The position numbers and the translations under genes are program-made. From the NCBI RefSeq assembly GCF_016093545.1, contig NZ_JADKYX010000010.1, positions 62,001-126,000 of the forward strand: a stretch of 64,000 nucleotides of DNA, in the 5' to 3' direction. Each line of letters begins with the position of its first letter. Positions within the stretch are counted from its first letter, which is position 1. Below are positions 54,343-62,730 of the stretch, in pieces. Under the pieces are notes generated by a model. The model did no database searches. It was not told the origin of the DNA and worked only from the letters and a program-made list of their open reading frames with translations. Source of the stretch: Massilia rhizosphaerae. GTDB taxonomy: Bacteria; Pseudomonadota; Gammaproteobacteria; Burkholderiales; Burkholderiaceae_D.

Positions 54343-56112
54343 TCACTGCATCGTGTAGGTCTGCAGCGCCGTGTCGACCGCGTAGTTGCGCGCCGTGTCC
54401 CAGTACGTGAAGCTGTAGCGCACGACGTCGCCGATCTTGAGGCCGCCCGCGCTGTACGTGTTGGTCGTGCCGTCGAGGCGCATGCGCACGTTCTGCTGGA
54501 CGCCGTCGTTCACCGTGTAGTGGACGTCGGCCCAGCCGCCCGTCGTCGTCGTGAACTGCAGCGTCGTGGCGGACGTCTGCGTCACGTACGTCGGGCCGGA
54601 CGGCGGCGGCGGCGTCGTGCTCCCCGAATCCCATACGATGTCGTCGATGGCGAACTGGAAGGCCGACGCCGGCAACTTGTTCGCGTCGCTGGAGATCATG
54701 AAGACGTCGAGCAGCGACTGCAGCGCCACCTTGGGCCCGATCAGCGTGGACACGGGAATGCTCGCCTGCGCCCAGTCGCCGTTGCGCACGAGGCCATACG
54801 CCGTCGTGTTGGCCGGGAAGTTCACCCAATTCTGGTTCGTGTACGTGTCGCCCACGCCGATGTTGAACGAGACGTTGGCCGGGATCTTGATGCGGAATTT
54901 CATGGTCCCGTTGCGGTAATTCGTCAGGTCGCGGGCCTGGCGCGCCTGCACGCCGCCGCCGAACCACTGTCCGGGCGCCGTGTAGTTCCAGGCGATGACG
55001 TTCGCGCCCTCGTATGGGGGCGTTTTGCCGGCGCCCGACGACGCGCCGTTCCACAGGAAGATGTCGGAACTCGTGCCCGCCACCAGCTTGTCGTTCACGG
55101 GCGTCGTGTCCGTGAACACGCCGAACTTGCCGGCCACCTCCGGGACGGTCTGGTTGCCCAGCTTGACGGCGCCCTTGCCGTCCAGCTGGTAGACGCGGAT
55201 ATAGTCGACGTACATGGTGCCCGGCAGCGGCGCCGTCACCTGGCCGGGCGTCGCGGCGTCCGTGAAATTGCCACCGACCGCGAGATTCAGCAGCAGGTAG
55301 AACGGCGCCTGCAGCGACGTCGAGTTCACCGGCAGCGGCGCGTCGTACATGTCGTGCTCGACGCCGTTGTCGATGGTCGTGAAGCGCATCGCGCTCTCCG
55401 TCCAGTACAGGCGGTACGTGACGAAGCGGTTCGCGAGCGACGTCGCCGGCACGTACCAGTTCTTCGTCTGCCACGCCGTGGACGCCGCGCAGCTCTCGTT
55501 GCCGGGCACGCACGCGGCCTGCTGCCACGTGATCACGTTCGAGCCGACGAAGTTGTTGGCCGGCGGCGATCCGGCCGCCGCGCGCGCCGACGCCTTGTGG
55601 CCCATCTCCATGATGTCGATCTCGCCGTTGCGCGGCCACGTCTGCGGGCTCGTGCCCAGCATCCACGCGGCCGGCCACAGGCCCGTCGCCACGTTCGGGG
55701 CGCTCATGCGGATCTCGATCATCCCGTATTGGACCTGCACCTTGCCGTGGCTGTCGATCTTCCCGGACGTGAAGACGTTGCTGCCCACGGTCTGGTTCTG
55801 GGCGCGGATCGCGAGCGCGCGCGTGCCGGGCTCGAACGGCACGTCGGCGATCGACACGTTGTTCGGGCTGTAGTACTCCAGCTCCTGGTTGCCGTAGCCG
55901 CACAGATTGATCTGGCAGCCGTTGCCGTCGGTGGCCGTCCAGCGCGACGCGTCCAGGGACGGACCGTTGAACTCCTCGGACCACAGCAACTGGCCGATGG
56001 CCGGGCTGGTGACGCTGGCCCCCGCGTGCACGGCACATGCGAACAGGCCGGCGGCGGCCAGCGCGTGGAAAGCTTTCCATCTCAAACGGGATTTCTGGTT
56101 GTCATTAACCAC
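54343..56112 (-). CDS. GH16 endo-beta-1,3-glucanase with C-terminal CBM56
   Basis: A 589-residue secreted laminarinase. A GTG start at 56112 with AGGAG 5 nt upstream gives a signal ending AVHAGA. The GH16 domain (about 38-310) has E164, D166 and E169 in GEIDIMEMG, the expected nucleophile, assisting Asp and acid/base. A second beta-sandwich (about 330-495, IDDIVWD) and a Pro-rich linker follow. The C-terminal 80 residues (VDHYTVN-like WADVHYTVNDGVQQNVRM, FTYWD) match CBM56, a beta-1,3-glucan binder. It likely attacks fungal or algal glucan. Two TGGAAA-type palindromes suggest control by a LacI-like repressor not in the window. Confidence 0.92.
   Translation of the reverse strand: MVNDNQKSRLRWKAFHALAAAGLFACAVHAGASVTSPAIGQLLWSEEFNGPSLDASRWTATDGNGCQINLCGYGNQELEYYSPNNVSIADVPFEPGTRALAIRAQNQTVGSNVFTSGKIDSHGKVQVQYGMIEIRMSAPNVATGLWPAAWMLGTSPQTWPRNGEIDIMEMGHKASARAAAGSPPANNFVGSNVITWQQAACVPGNESCAASTAWQTKNWYVPATSLANRFVTYRLYWTESAMRFTTIDNGVEHDMYDAPLPVNSTSLQAPFYLLLNLAVGGNFTDAATPGQVTAPLPGTMYVDYIRVYQLDGKGAVKLGNQTVPEVAGKFGVFTDTTPVNDKLVAGTSSDIFLWNGASSGAGKTPPYEGANVIAWNYTAPGQWFGGGVQARQARDLTNYRNGTMKFRIKIPANVSFNIGVGDTYTNQNWVNFPANTTAYGLVRNGDWAQASIPVSTLIGPKVALQSLLDVFMISSDANKLPASAFQFAIDDIVWDSGSTTPPPPSGPTYVTQTSATTLQFTTTTGGWADVHYTVNDGVQQNVRMRLDGTTNTYSAGGLKIGDVVRYSFTYWDTARNYAVDTALQTYTMQ
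56066..56079. promoter_or_regulatory. Perfect palindrome inside the GH16 signal-peptide codons
   Basis: TGGAAAGCTTTCCA is a perfect 14-bp inverted repeat at codons 12-16 of GH16. It shares TGGAAAG and TTTCCA with the site at 56217, so it may be an auxiliary downstream operator about 150 bp away. Confidence 0.42.
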
Positions 56113-56216
56113 GTCAACTCCTCAGTTTCACTTCGAAGAATGCGGAATCGCCCGTCGGACGGCCCGCGCCAGGCCGGCTCGCATGCCGGTCTTGATGAAT
56201 TCTTGCCGAGAACGAG

Positions 56217-56234
56217 AATGGAAAGGTTTCCATT
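56217..56234. promoter_or_regulatory. Operator-like palindrome upstream of GH16
   Basis: AATGGAAAGGTTTCCATT is palindromic except for its central two bases. It lies 105 nt upstream of the GTG start in the 216-nt gap to polB. The form resembles LacI-family sites of glucan-utilisation genes. Confidence 0.55.
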
Positions 56235-56328
56235 TAGGAAACGGAAATATAGCCGCGTTTGGCCGAATCGTCAAATGAAATCGAGCATGAAGTTGCAATG
56301 AGTAGGTCGCTGCTCTGGACATGAAGTC

Positions 56329-58701
56329 TCAGAACAACGCCCCCTGCCGGCTCGTGAGCCGCGCGAAGCTGTCGTCCAAAAACGGCAGGATGCCGTCCGC
56401 GACCGGTTCCAGCTGCCTGGTCAGATAATGTTCGTAATCGATGGGGGTGCGGCGCACGTCCAGCGTGTCGAGCGGTTCCGGGCCCGCCGTCGTCATCACG
56501 TAGCGGATCCACCCGCCGTTGCGGTAAGGCGCCGGACGCCCCTGGCGCACGTGGAATTCGTCGGCCGCGCGCGCGGCGCGCACGTGCGGCGGCACGTTGC
56601 GCTCGTACTCGGCCAGCGGCCGGCGCAGGCGCTTGCGGTACACGAGCTGGTCGTCGAACTCGCCGCGCAAGGTGGCGGCCACGTAGTCGCGCACGTAATC
56701 CTCGTAGGGCTCGCCGCGGAACACGCGGCCGTACAACGCCTGCTGGAAGGTCTGCGCCAGCGGCGTCCAGTCCGTGCGCACCGTCTCCAGGCCCTTGAAG
56801 ATCACCTCTTCGCTGCCGTCGGCGCGGCGCACGAGGCCCGCGTAGCGCTTCTTGCTGCCCTCTTCCGAACCGCGCACGGTCGGCATCAGGAAGCGGCGGA
56901 AGTGCGTCTCGTATTCCAGCTCCAGCGCGCTCTCAAGCCGCAGCTCGGCCTGCAGGTGCGCGCGCCACCAGGCGTTGACGTGGTCGACGAGCGCGCGGCC
57001 GATCCGCTCGGCGTCGCGCTCGGCGTGCGCCGCGCCGAGCCAGACGAACGTCGAATCCGTGTCGCCGTAGATCACCCGGTAGCCCTGCGCCTCGATCAAC
57101 TCGCGCGTGCGGTGCATGATCTCGTGGCCGCGCATCGTGATCGACGATGCGAGGCGCGGGTCGAAGAAGCGGCACCCCGTGGTGCCCAGCACCCCGTACA
57201 TCGAGTTCATGATGATCTTGAGGGCCTGCGACAGCGGCGCATTGCGGTCGCGCTTGGCGGCCTCGCGGCCCTGCCACACGCGCGTGACGATGCCCGGCAG
57301 GCAGTGCTGCGTGCGCGAGAAGCGCGCGCCGCGAAAGCCGGGCACCGTGTCGTCCTCAGGCGCTTCCAGGCCCGCGACGAGGCCCACCGGATCGATCAGG
57401 AAGGTACGGATGATCGACGGGTACAGGCTTTTGTAGTCGAGCACGAGGACGGAGTCGTACAGGCCGGAGCGCGAATCCATCACGAAGCCGCCGGGGCTGT
57501 CCGCGCCGGGCACGTCGCCGATATTCGGCGCCACCCGCCCGAGCCGGTGCATCAGCGGCATGTAGGCGTGCTCGAACGCGGCGACGGAACCGCCGCTGCG
57601 GTCGGCCGCCAGGCCCGTCACGCTGGCCCGCTCCAGCAGGAACGGCATCAGGCCGGACTTTTCGAAGATCCGCGTGACGAGCACGCAGTCCTGCAGGTTG
57701 TAGCGGGCCAGCGCCGGCTTGTCCTCGTCGAACATGCGGTCGATTTCCGCCATGCGGTCGTACGGGTTGTCGATGGCCTTGCCCTCGCCCAGCAGGCTTT
57801 GCGCCACGTGCTCCAGCGAGAACGACGGGAAGCTCCACGTGGCCGAACGCAGCGCCTCGATGCCGTCGATGACGAGCCGGCCCGCGATCCCGGCGAACCA
57901 GTGTTCCTGGCGGCCGCCGTGTTCGCGCCATTCGATGGCGCTGCCGTCGCGCCCGAGACGCAATGGCCGCTGCATCTGCTGCGCATGCTGCTGCAGGACG
58001 CGCAGGTCGAACTGCACGGGGTTCCAGCCGATGATGGCGTCGGGGTCGTGGCGGCGGATCCAGTCTTCCAGCCGGTCGAGCAGCTCGCGCCTTGTGGCGC
58101 ACACGGCGTAGTCGAAATCCAGGCCGGACGCATCGCCGTTCGCGGGGCCCAGCATGTACACCTGGCGCGCGCCGCAGCCCTCCAGCGCGATCGAGCGCAG
58201 CTCGCCCTGCATCGTCGTTTCGATGTCGAGCGAGACGGTCGTGAGCATCGGCCGGTAATCCTGGACGGGCGCCAGGCGCGCGTCGGCGAGGAGCAGCGGA
58301 TCGTGCGCGTCCGGCGTGCCGGCGTACGCGACGGGCGCCGTGATGAAGCGCTCCATCAGATAGCGTTCCGGCGGGCGCACGTCGGCCTCGTAGACGTCGA
58401 CGCCGTGTTCGCGCAGCCGCTTTTCCAGGCGCAGCAGGTGGCGGTACTGGGTGCAGTACAAGCCGAGCACGGGCCGGTGGCGGAAGTCGCGCAGTGCCAG
58501 TTCGCGCAGCTCGGCGCCCCGTTCGCGCTGCAGCAGCAGGCGCGCCGTGTCGCCCTGCTCCGCCGGAATGAACGCGACGGCCGGCTGCGGCGCGAGGCGC
58601 ACGCGCCGCGGCCCATCTGGCGTCGCCAGCCAGAACTCGACCTCGACGCCCGCGTCCGTATCGCGCCAGTGGCGCGTCAGCAGGAAGCCTTGGGTGTCCA
58701 T
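56329..58701 (-). CDS. polB: DNA polymerase II (family B)
   Basis: A 790-residue replicative-fold polymerase used in damage tolerance. The 3'-5' exonuclease motif is LDIETT near residue 158. The polymerase motifs are DYKSLYPSII (motif A), LKIIMNSMYGVLG (motif B) and YGDTDS (motif C), all intact. Length matches E. coli Pol II. The ending LTSRQGALF resembles a beta-clamp binding tail. It lies 4 nt after the ferritin-like gene and is probably co-transcribed with it. It is LexA-controlled in E. coli; no clear LexA box was seen here. Confidence 0.96.
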   Translation of the reverse strand: MDTQGFLLTRHWRDTDAGVEVEFWLATPDGPRRVRLAPQPAVAFIPAEQGDTARLLLQRERGAELRELALRDFRHRPVLGLYCTQYRHLLRLEKRLREHGVDVYEADVRPPERYLMERFITAPVAYAGTPDAHDPLLLADARLAPVQDYRPMLTTVSLDIETTMQGELRSIALEGCGARQVYMLGPANGDASGLDFDYAVCATRRELLDRLEDWIRRHDPDAIIGWNPVQFDLRVLQQHAQQMQRPLRLGRDGSAIEWREHGGRQEHWFAGIAGRLVIDGIEALRSATWSFPSFSLEHVAQSLLGEGKAIDNPYDRMAEIDRMFDEDKPALARYNLQDCVLVTRIFEKSGLMPFLLERASVTGLAADRSGGSVAAFEHAYMPLMHRLGRVAPNIGDVPGADSPGGFVMDSRSGLYDSVLVLDYKSLYPSIIRTFLIDPVGLVAGLEAPEDDTVPGFRGARFSRTQHCLPGIVTRVWQGREAAKRDRNAPLSQALKIIMNSMYGVLGTTGCRFFDPRLASSITMRGHEIMHRTRELIEAQGYRVIYGDTDSTFVWLGAAHAERDAERIGRALVDHVNAWWRAHLQAELRLESALELEYETHFRRFLMPTVRGSEEGSKKRYAGLVRRADGSEEVIFKGLETVRTDWTPLAQTFQQALYGRVFRGEPYEDYVRDYVAATLRGEFDDQLVYRKRLRRPLAEYERNVPPHVRAARAADEFHVRQGRPAPYRNGGWIRYVMTTAGPEPLDTLDVRRTPIDYEHYLTRQLEPVADGILPFLDDSFARLTSRQGALF

Positions 58702-58705
58702 GGCG

Positions 58706-59515
58706 TCAGCCGTGCGCGAAACGGGCCAGCTCCGCTTCGGTAAAACCGGCCTGGCGGCGCGCGTCGACGTTGAACGGCCCCTTGAGCACGGGCGCCTTGT
58801 ACTGCACCGTCAGCGCGTCGTACGTCGCCACCGGCTCCAGGCCGCGCTGCGCGCACAGATGAACATACCAGCGGTTGCCGATCTCCACGTGTCCCACCTC
58901 GTCGCGCAGCAGCACGTCGAGGATGCGTGCGGCCGCCTCGTCGCCGGCCTGCGCCAGCTTGGCGCGCAGCGGCGGAATCGCGTCCAGGCCGCGCGCTTCC
59001 ATCGTGCGCGGCACGAGGGCCATGCGCGCGAGGACGTCGCCGCTCGTCTTTTCGACCATCTCCCACAGGCTGTCGTGGCCGGGAAAATCGCCGTAGTCCC
59101 AGCCCAGCGCGCGCAGGTGCGCCGCCAGCAGGTTGAAATGATGGGCTTCTTCCGCCGCCACGCGCAGCCAGTCCGTGTAGTAGGCGTCCGGCATGCCGGG
59201 GAAGCGCCAGACGGCGTCCAGCGCGAGGTTCACGGCATTGAATTCGATGTGGGCCAGCGCGTGGACGAGCATCGCGCGCCCTTCCTGCGTCGCCATCGAG
59301 CGCCGGCCGACGAGGCGCGGCGGCACCAGTGCCGGACGCGCGGGCCGGCCGGGAATTTCGGCGGCGACCGCGTCCAGGCTTGCTGCCGCATCCACCGAGC
59401 AGGCGCCGGCGCGGCAGGCGTCGGCCAGCAGCGCGACGCCCTGCGTCTTGGCGACCGGGTCGGTCTCGATCAAACACTCGAGCGCGTGTACGCGCAGCGC
59501 CAGGGGGTGCGCCAT
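58706..59515 (-). CDS. Ferritin-like protein of the DUF455 family
   Basis: A 269-residue helical protein. Four-helix di-iron ligands are visible as HIEFNAV, AEEAHHF and RDEVGHVEIG (ExxH pairs). DUF455 proteins are of unknown function and distantly related to MiaE-type hydroxylases. The start at 59515 follows GAGGA; the frame extends 12 codons upstream without support. It directly precedes polB. Confidence 0.85.
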   Translation of the reverse strand: MAHPLALRVHALECLIETDPVAKTQGVALLADACRAGACSVDAAASLDAVAAEIPGRPARPALVPPRLVGRRSMATQEGRAMLVHALAHIEFNAVNLALDAVWRFPGMPDAYYTDWLRVAAEEAHHFNLLAAHLRALGWDYGDFPGHDSLWEMVEKTSGDVLARMALVPRTMEARGLDAIPPLRAKLAQAGDEAAARILDVLLRDEVGHVEIGNRWYVHLCAQRGLEPVATYDALTVQYKAPVLKGPFNVDARRQAGFTEAELARFAHG

Positions 59516-59577
59516 CGTGGTCCTCTGCGACAAAAGCCGCAAGTTTACCATTCGGCGCCCCCGGGCGCGGGTGCTGC

Positions 59578-60126
59578 CTACTGCTGCTGGACGGGCGGCG
59601 TCGTGCCTTGCGGCGGCTGGTTCGGCGCCTGCATGTCCGACTGGTCCATGCGCGGCGTCGGCAGGCCGCTCGTCTGGCCGTTGCTCGGCGGGACGGTATC
59701 CTCCTTGCCGCGAACTTCGCCCGCGCCCGCGCCGGTCGCGCCCGTGCTCGAGCTGCCGTAGGCGGTGGCGCCCGGCTGGACGGGGGTGTCTGGGGTGGAA
59801 GGCGTCGTGGCGACGACGCGTTCCGTCACCTCGCCCCGCGGCGCCTCAGCCAGCAGTTGCGGCGCGTGCGCCATGTCGTGCTGGTAGACCTGGCGGGCTT
59901 CCTTGAGGCACGTGCTGCGGCTGCCCGACGACTTGCGCTTGCACGCCGTCCGCTGCTCCGCGTAGGCCGCATTGATTTCCTTCTTCAGCGTGGCCATGCG
60001 CTGGGACTTCGTCTTGTCGCCCTGCGTCCACCGCGCCGGATCTTTTGCCGCCATCGCGGGCGAACCGGCCGCGCACAGCGCGCACGCCAGCGCGACGCCG
60101 CGCAGGAACCATGTTGCTTTGCTCAT
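59578..60126 (-). CDS. Hypothetical exported protein with disordered Pro/Thr-rich tail
   Basis: A 182-residue protein with AGGAGG before ATG at 60126 and a signal MSKATWFLRGVALACALC cleaved after AMA. Residues 25-80 are a basic helical segment with two Cys (QRTACKRKSSGSRSTCL); the rest (TTPSTPDTPVQPGATAYG onward) is low-complexity Gly/Ser/Pro/Gln. No function is assigned. The 60127-60371 gap upstream shows no gene or clear promoter pair; only a -10-like TATACT on the minus strand at 60211-60216. Confidence 0.68.
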   Translation of the reverse strand: MSKATWFLRGVALACALCAAGSPAMAAKDPARWTQGDKTKSQRMATLKKEINAAYAEQRTACKRKSSGSRSTCLKEARQVYQHDMAHAPQLLAEAPRGEVTERVVATTPSTPDTPVQPGATAYGSSSTGATGAGAGEVRGKEDTVPPSNGQTSGLPTPRMDQSDMQAPNQPPQGTTPPVQQQ

Positions 60127-60371
60127 CTCGACCTCCTGATACCGTAAAAAGGCGACGCCACCGGCGTCTGCCGGGACCCCGCCGGCTCGAAAGAAGGCGG
60201 GCACGCGTTCAGTATAGTGCTTGCGAGCGGATGACCTGCGTTCCTTTCCCCTTATCAAATAAACAGCGTAAGTTTCAATCCAGGCAACGCCGCCATACGA
60301 ATATTTCATAGGTGACGCGAAAAATGGATGGTCTCGGCAGCGCGTTTCCTGCCTAGAATCCGGGGCTTAGT

Positions 60372-60397
60372 GGCTTGACAATAATTATTCGGAGACG
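60372..60397 (+). repeat. Element shared with the xyl-operon promoter region
   Basis: This copy matches 17902-17929 at 24 positions. It contains a perfect 10-bp palindrome AATAATTATT and a TTGACA, but no -10 box follows at normal distance. It directly precedes the ribosome site of the small ORF at 60400. Confidence 0.5.
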
Positions 60398-60399
60398 CA

Positions 60400-60498
60400 T
60401 TGAAGCAATATTCTTTCGCCCCGGCGGCCCATCCGATGGGCGCCCTTGATCGCGGCGGCAAGCTGGCGACGATCATGGACGCTTTCCTGGAGCGCTGA
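60400..60498 (+). CDS. Candidate 32-residue ORF upstream of the symporter
   Basis: A TTG start 5 nt after GGAG opens 33 codons beginning MKQYSFAPAAHPMGALD and ending with TMDAFLER-type residues (IMDAFLER) before TGA at 60496. Third codon positions are mostly G or C, like real genes here. The symporter starts 31 nt later. It could be a leader peptide or small membrane-transport accessory; it has no transmembrane segment. Confidence 0.42.
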   Translation: MKQYSFAPAAHPMGALDRGGKLATIMDAFLER

Positions 60499-60529
60499 AA
60501 CACGCGCAACTCTCTACCGAGATAAACTT

Positions 60530-62197
60530 ATGAATCTGATCTCCCCCCTGGACTCCATCGTCTTTTTGGTCTACTTCGTGGTCGTTGCCGGCTACGGCCT
60601 GTGGGTCTACCGCCGCAAGAAGAGTGCGAACACCTCCGCGTCCCACGACTACTTCCTGGCCGAAGGCTCGCTCACGTGGTGGGCCATCGGCGCCTCGCTG
60701 ATCGCCTCCAACATCTCGGCCGAGCAGTTCATCGGCATGAGCGGCTCGGGCTTCCGCATCGGCATGGCGATTGCCGTGTACGAACTGATGGCCGCCGCCA
60801 CGCTCGTCATCGTCGCCGTGTTCTTCATGCCCGTGTACCTGAAGAACCGCATCTACACGATGCCCCAGTTCCTCGAACAGCGCTACGGCAAGGCCGTCGC
60901 CACGACGATGGCGCTGTTCTGGCTCGGCCTGTACGTCGTCGTCAACTTGACCTCGATCCTGTACCTGGGCGCGCTGGCCATCGGCAGCGTCACCGGCATC
61001 GGCGTGTTCCCCTGCATGCTGTTCCTGGCCGTCTTCGCCGCGATCATCACGCTGGGCGGCATGAAGGTCATCGGCTACACGGACGTCATCCAGGTGACCT
61101 GCCTCGTCGTCGGCGGCCTCGTGACCACGTGGCTCGCATTGGACCTCGTCGCGAAACTGGGCCAGGGCCACGGCGCCCTGCAAGGCTTCTCGACCCTGTA
61201 CAACACGACCCGCGACCACTTCGAGATGGTGCTGGGCCGCGACAACAAGAACTACATGGATCTGCCGGGCCTGTCGACGCTGATCGGCGGCATGTGGATC
61301 GTGAACCTGAACTACTGGGGCTGCAACCAGTACATCACGCAGCGCGCCCTCGGCGCCGACCTGCCGACCGCGCGCAAGGGCCTGCTGTTCGCCGCGTTCC
61401 TGAAACTCCTGATGCCGATGATCGTCGTCATGCCGGGCATCGCCGCGTTCGCGCTGGACCGCGCCGGCGTGCTGGGCGACGCCATGCGCGTCGGCGGCGA
61501 ACTGAATCCGGACCGCGCCTATCCGACGCTGCTGGCGATGCTCCCGTCGGGCATCAAGGGCATCGCGTTCGCCGCGCTGACGGCCGCCGTCGTCGCGTCG
61601 CTGGCCGGCAAGGCCAACTCGATCGCCACCATCTTCACCCTGGACATCTACCAGAAACGCCTGCATCCGAACGTCACCGAACAGAAGATGGTGTGGATCG
61701 GCCGCATGACCGTCGTCGTCTCGATGCTGCTGGCGGTCGTGATCGCGCCGATGATGGGCATCGACAAGAAGGGCGGCTTCCAGTACATCCAGGAATACAC
61801 GGGCTTCGTCTCGCCGGGCATCCTGGCCATGTTCCTGCTGGGCTTCTTCTGGAAAAAGACCACGTCCAGCGCGGCGATGTTCGCGACGATCGGCGGCCTG
61901 GTGTTCTCGATCATCCTGAAATTCCTGCCGACGATGATGGACCTGTCGTTCCTCGCACCGATCGGCTTCTCCCACGACAACGGTTCGGGCGTGTACGAGA
62001 TCCCGTTCCTGGACCGCATGTTCATCGTGTTCTGGCTCGTCGTCGCCGGCATGGTCCTCTTGAGCACCGTGTTCGCGCGCGGCAAGGTCAAGGCGCTGAT
62101 CGTGGACACCAAGCTGTTCAAGGTCGACGGCGCGTTCGCGCTCGGGTCGGCGGTGATCTGCGTGGCGCTGGCTACCATCTACGGCATGTGGTGGTAA
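60530..62197 (+). CDS. Sodium/solute symporter (SSS family), probable sugar transporter
   Basis: A 555-residue inner-membrane protein with about 14 transmembrane helices. ISAEQFIGMSGSGFRIG is the TM1-2 sodium-site region of SGLT-like transporters, LNYWGCNQYITQRAL is the strongly conserved TM6-7 signature, and ASLAGKANSIATIFTLDIY is the TM8 region with Na2-site residues. The similarity pattern fits Na+/glucose or galactose rather than proline or pantothenate symporters. It could import xylose or other monosaccharides released by the enzymes at 4.8-31 kb, which fits the shared element at 60372. Its ribosome site is weak (GAG). It ends before repeat pair B and a terminator. Confidence 0.92.
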   Translation: MNLISPLDSIVFLVYFVVVAGYGLWVYRRKKSANTSASHDYFLAEGSLTWWAIGASLIASNISAEQFIGMSGSGFRIGMAIAVYELMAAATLVIVAVFFMPVYLKNRIYTMPQFLEQRYGKAVATTMALFWLGLYVVVNLTSILYLGALAIGSVTGIGVFPCMLFLAVFAAIITLGGMKVIGYTDVIQVTCLVVGGLVTTWLALDLVAKLGQGHGALQGFSTLYNTTRDHFEMVLGRDNKNYMDLPGLSTLIGGMWIVNLNYWGCNQYITQRALGADLPTARKGLLFAAFLKLLMPMIVVMPGIAAFALDRAGVLGDAMRVGGELNPDRAYPTLLAMLPSGIKGIAFAALTAAVVASLAGKANSIATIFTLDIYQKRLHPNVTEQKMVWIGRMTVVVSMLLAVVIAPMMGIDKKGGFQYIQEYTGFVSPGILAMFLLGFFWKKTTSSAAMFATIGGLVFSIILKFLPTMMDLSFLAPIGFSHDNGSGVYEIPFLDRMFIVFWLVVAGMVLLSTVFARGKVKALIVDTKLFKVDGAFALGSAVICVALATIYGMWW

Positions 62198-62203
62198 TAC
62201 GTC

Positions 62204-62293
62204 TGGTGGGCACGGGGTGCCCACCCTACGATGTTTCGGTACGCGGTGCGTCAACGACAAGGTAGCCGTAGGGCGGGCTCCCCGAGCCCGCCA
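62204..62293. repeat. Paired inverted hairpin repeat (REP-like), pair B
   Basis: Copy 62204-62229 is the reverse-complement form of the unit at 35308-35333. Copy 62268-62293 has the same layout but with paired substitutions (T to C matched by A to G, and A to T matched by T to A) that keep the stem. They are inverted to each other with a 38-nt spacer, 6 nt after the symporter stop. Confidence 0.8.
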
Positions 62294-62300
62294 ACACCTG

Positions 62301-62325
62301 AAAGCAGCCTGCGGGCTGCTTTTTC
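62301..62325 (+). terminator. Intrinsic terminator of the symporter gene
   Basis: AAAGCAGCC pairs with GGGCTGCTTT-side bases 62314-62322 (9 bp) around TGCG, and the T-run continues to 62324. It lies about 105 nt after the symporter stop, beyond repeat pair B. Confidence 0.8.
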
Positions 62326-62370
62326 ATTCCGGAGATCGGCCGGTAGCGGCGATGCCCCCACCGGTTCGCC

Positions 62371-62730
62371 ATGGCCGGCGACGCGCGCGGCTCGATGGTC
62401 GAAATCTATCCGCACACGCTGCCGATCGCGCCCGGAGACGGCGCCGGCATGGCGCGCCCGCTGCCGGACGCGGACCCGCGCCCGTATTCCTGCTTCCACC
62501 TGGCCATCGCCACCGAACGCACCGTCGACGAGATCCTCGCGATCGGCGCGCGCGAAGGCTGGCGCGCCGTGCCCTGCTCGCGCGGCGGCGTGTTCGACGT
62601 CGTCGAACTGTGGATCGAGAACGGCCTGATGTTCGAAGTGCTCACGCCGGAGATGTAGCACGATTACCAGGCCGGCGTGACCATGGACCTGTGGCGCGTC
62701 AACCGCGACGAGGAGCCGGTGCCGGCCTGA
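62371..62730 (+). pseudogene. 5'-truncated VOC-like ORF with in-frame amber
   Basis: The frame from ATG 62371 encodes 95 residues (GSMVEIYP, FHLAIATERTVDEILA, VELWIENGLMFEVLTPEM) and stops at TAG 62656-62658. Beyond the TAG the same frame continues with plausible coding sequence (HDYQAGVTMDLWRVNRD) to TGA at 62728. A single CAG-to-TAG change would explain this. Upstream of the ATG the frame still looks coding (PHRFA) but meets a stop near 62344, so the N-terminal half of a VOC domain seems lost. The last 32 nt overlap the GH28 gene. A functional short protein is possible but less likely. Confidence 0.5.

Noticed and set aside
60375..60403. TTGACA as a -35 box for the symporter
   Set aside because: The hexamer 17 bp downstream is CATTGA and no better -10 occurs at 16-18 bp, so a promoter here is not supported.
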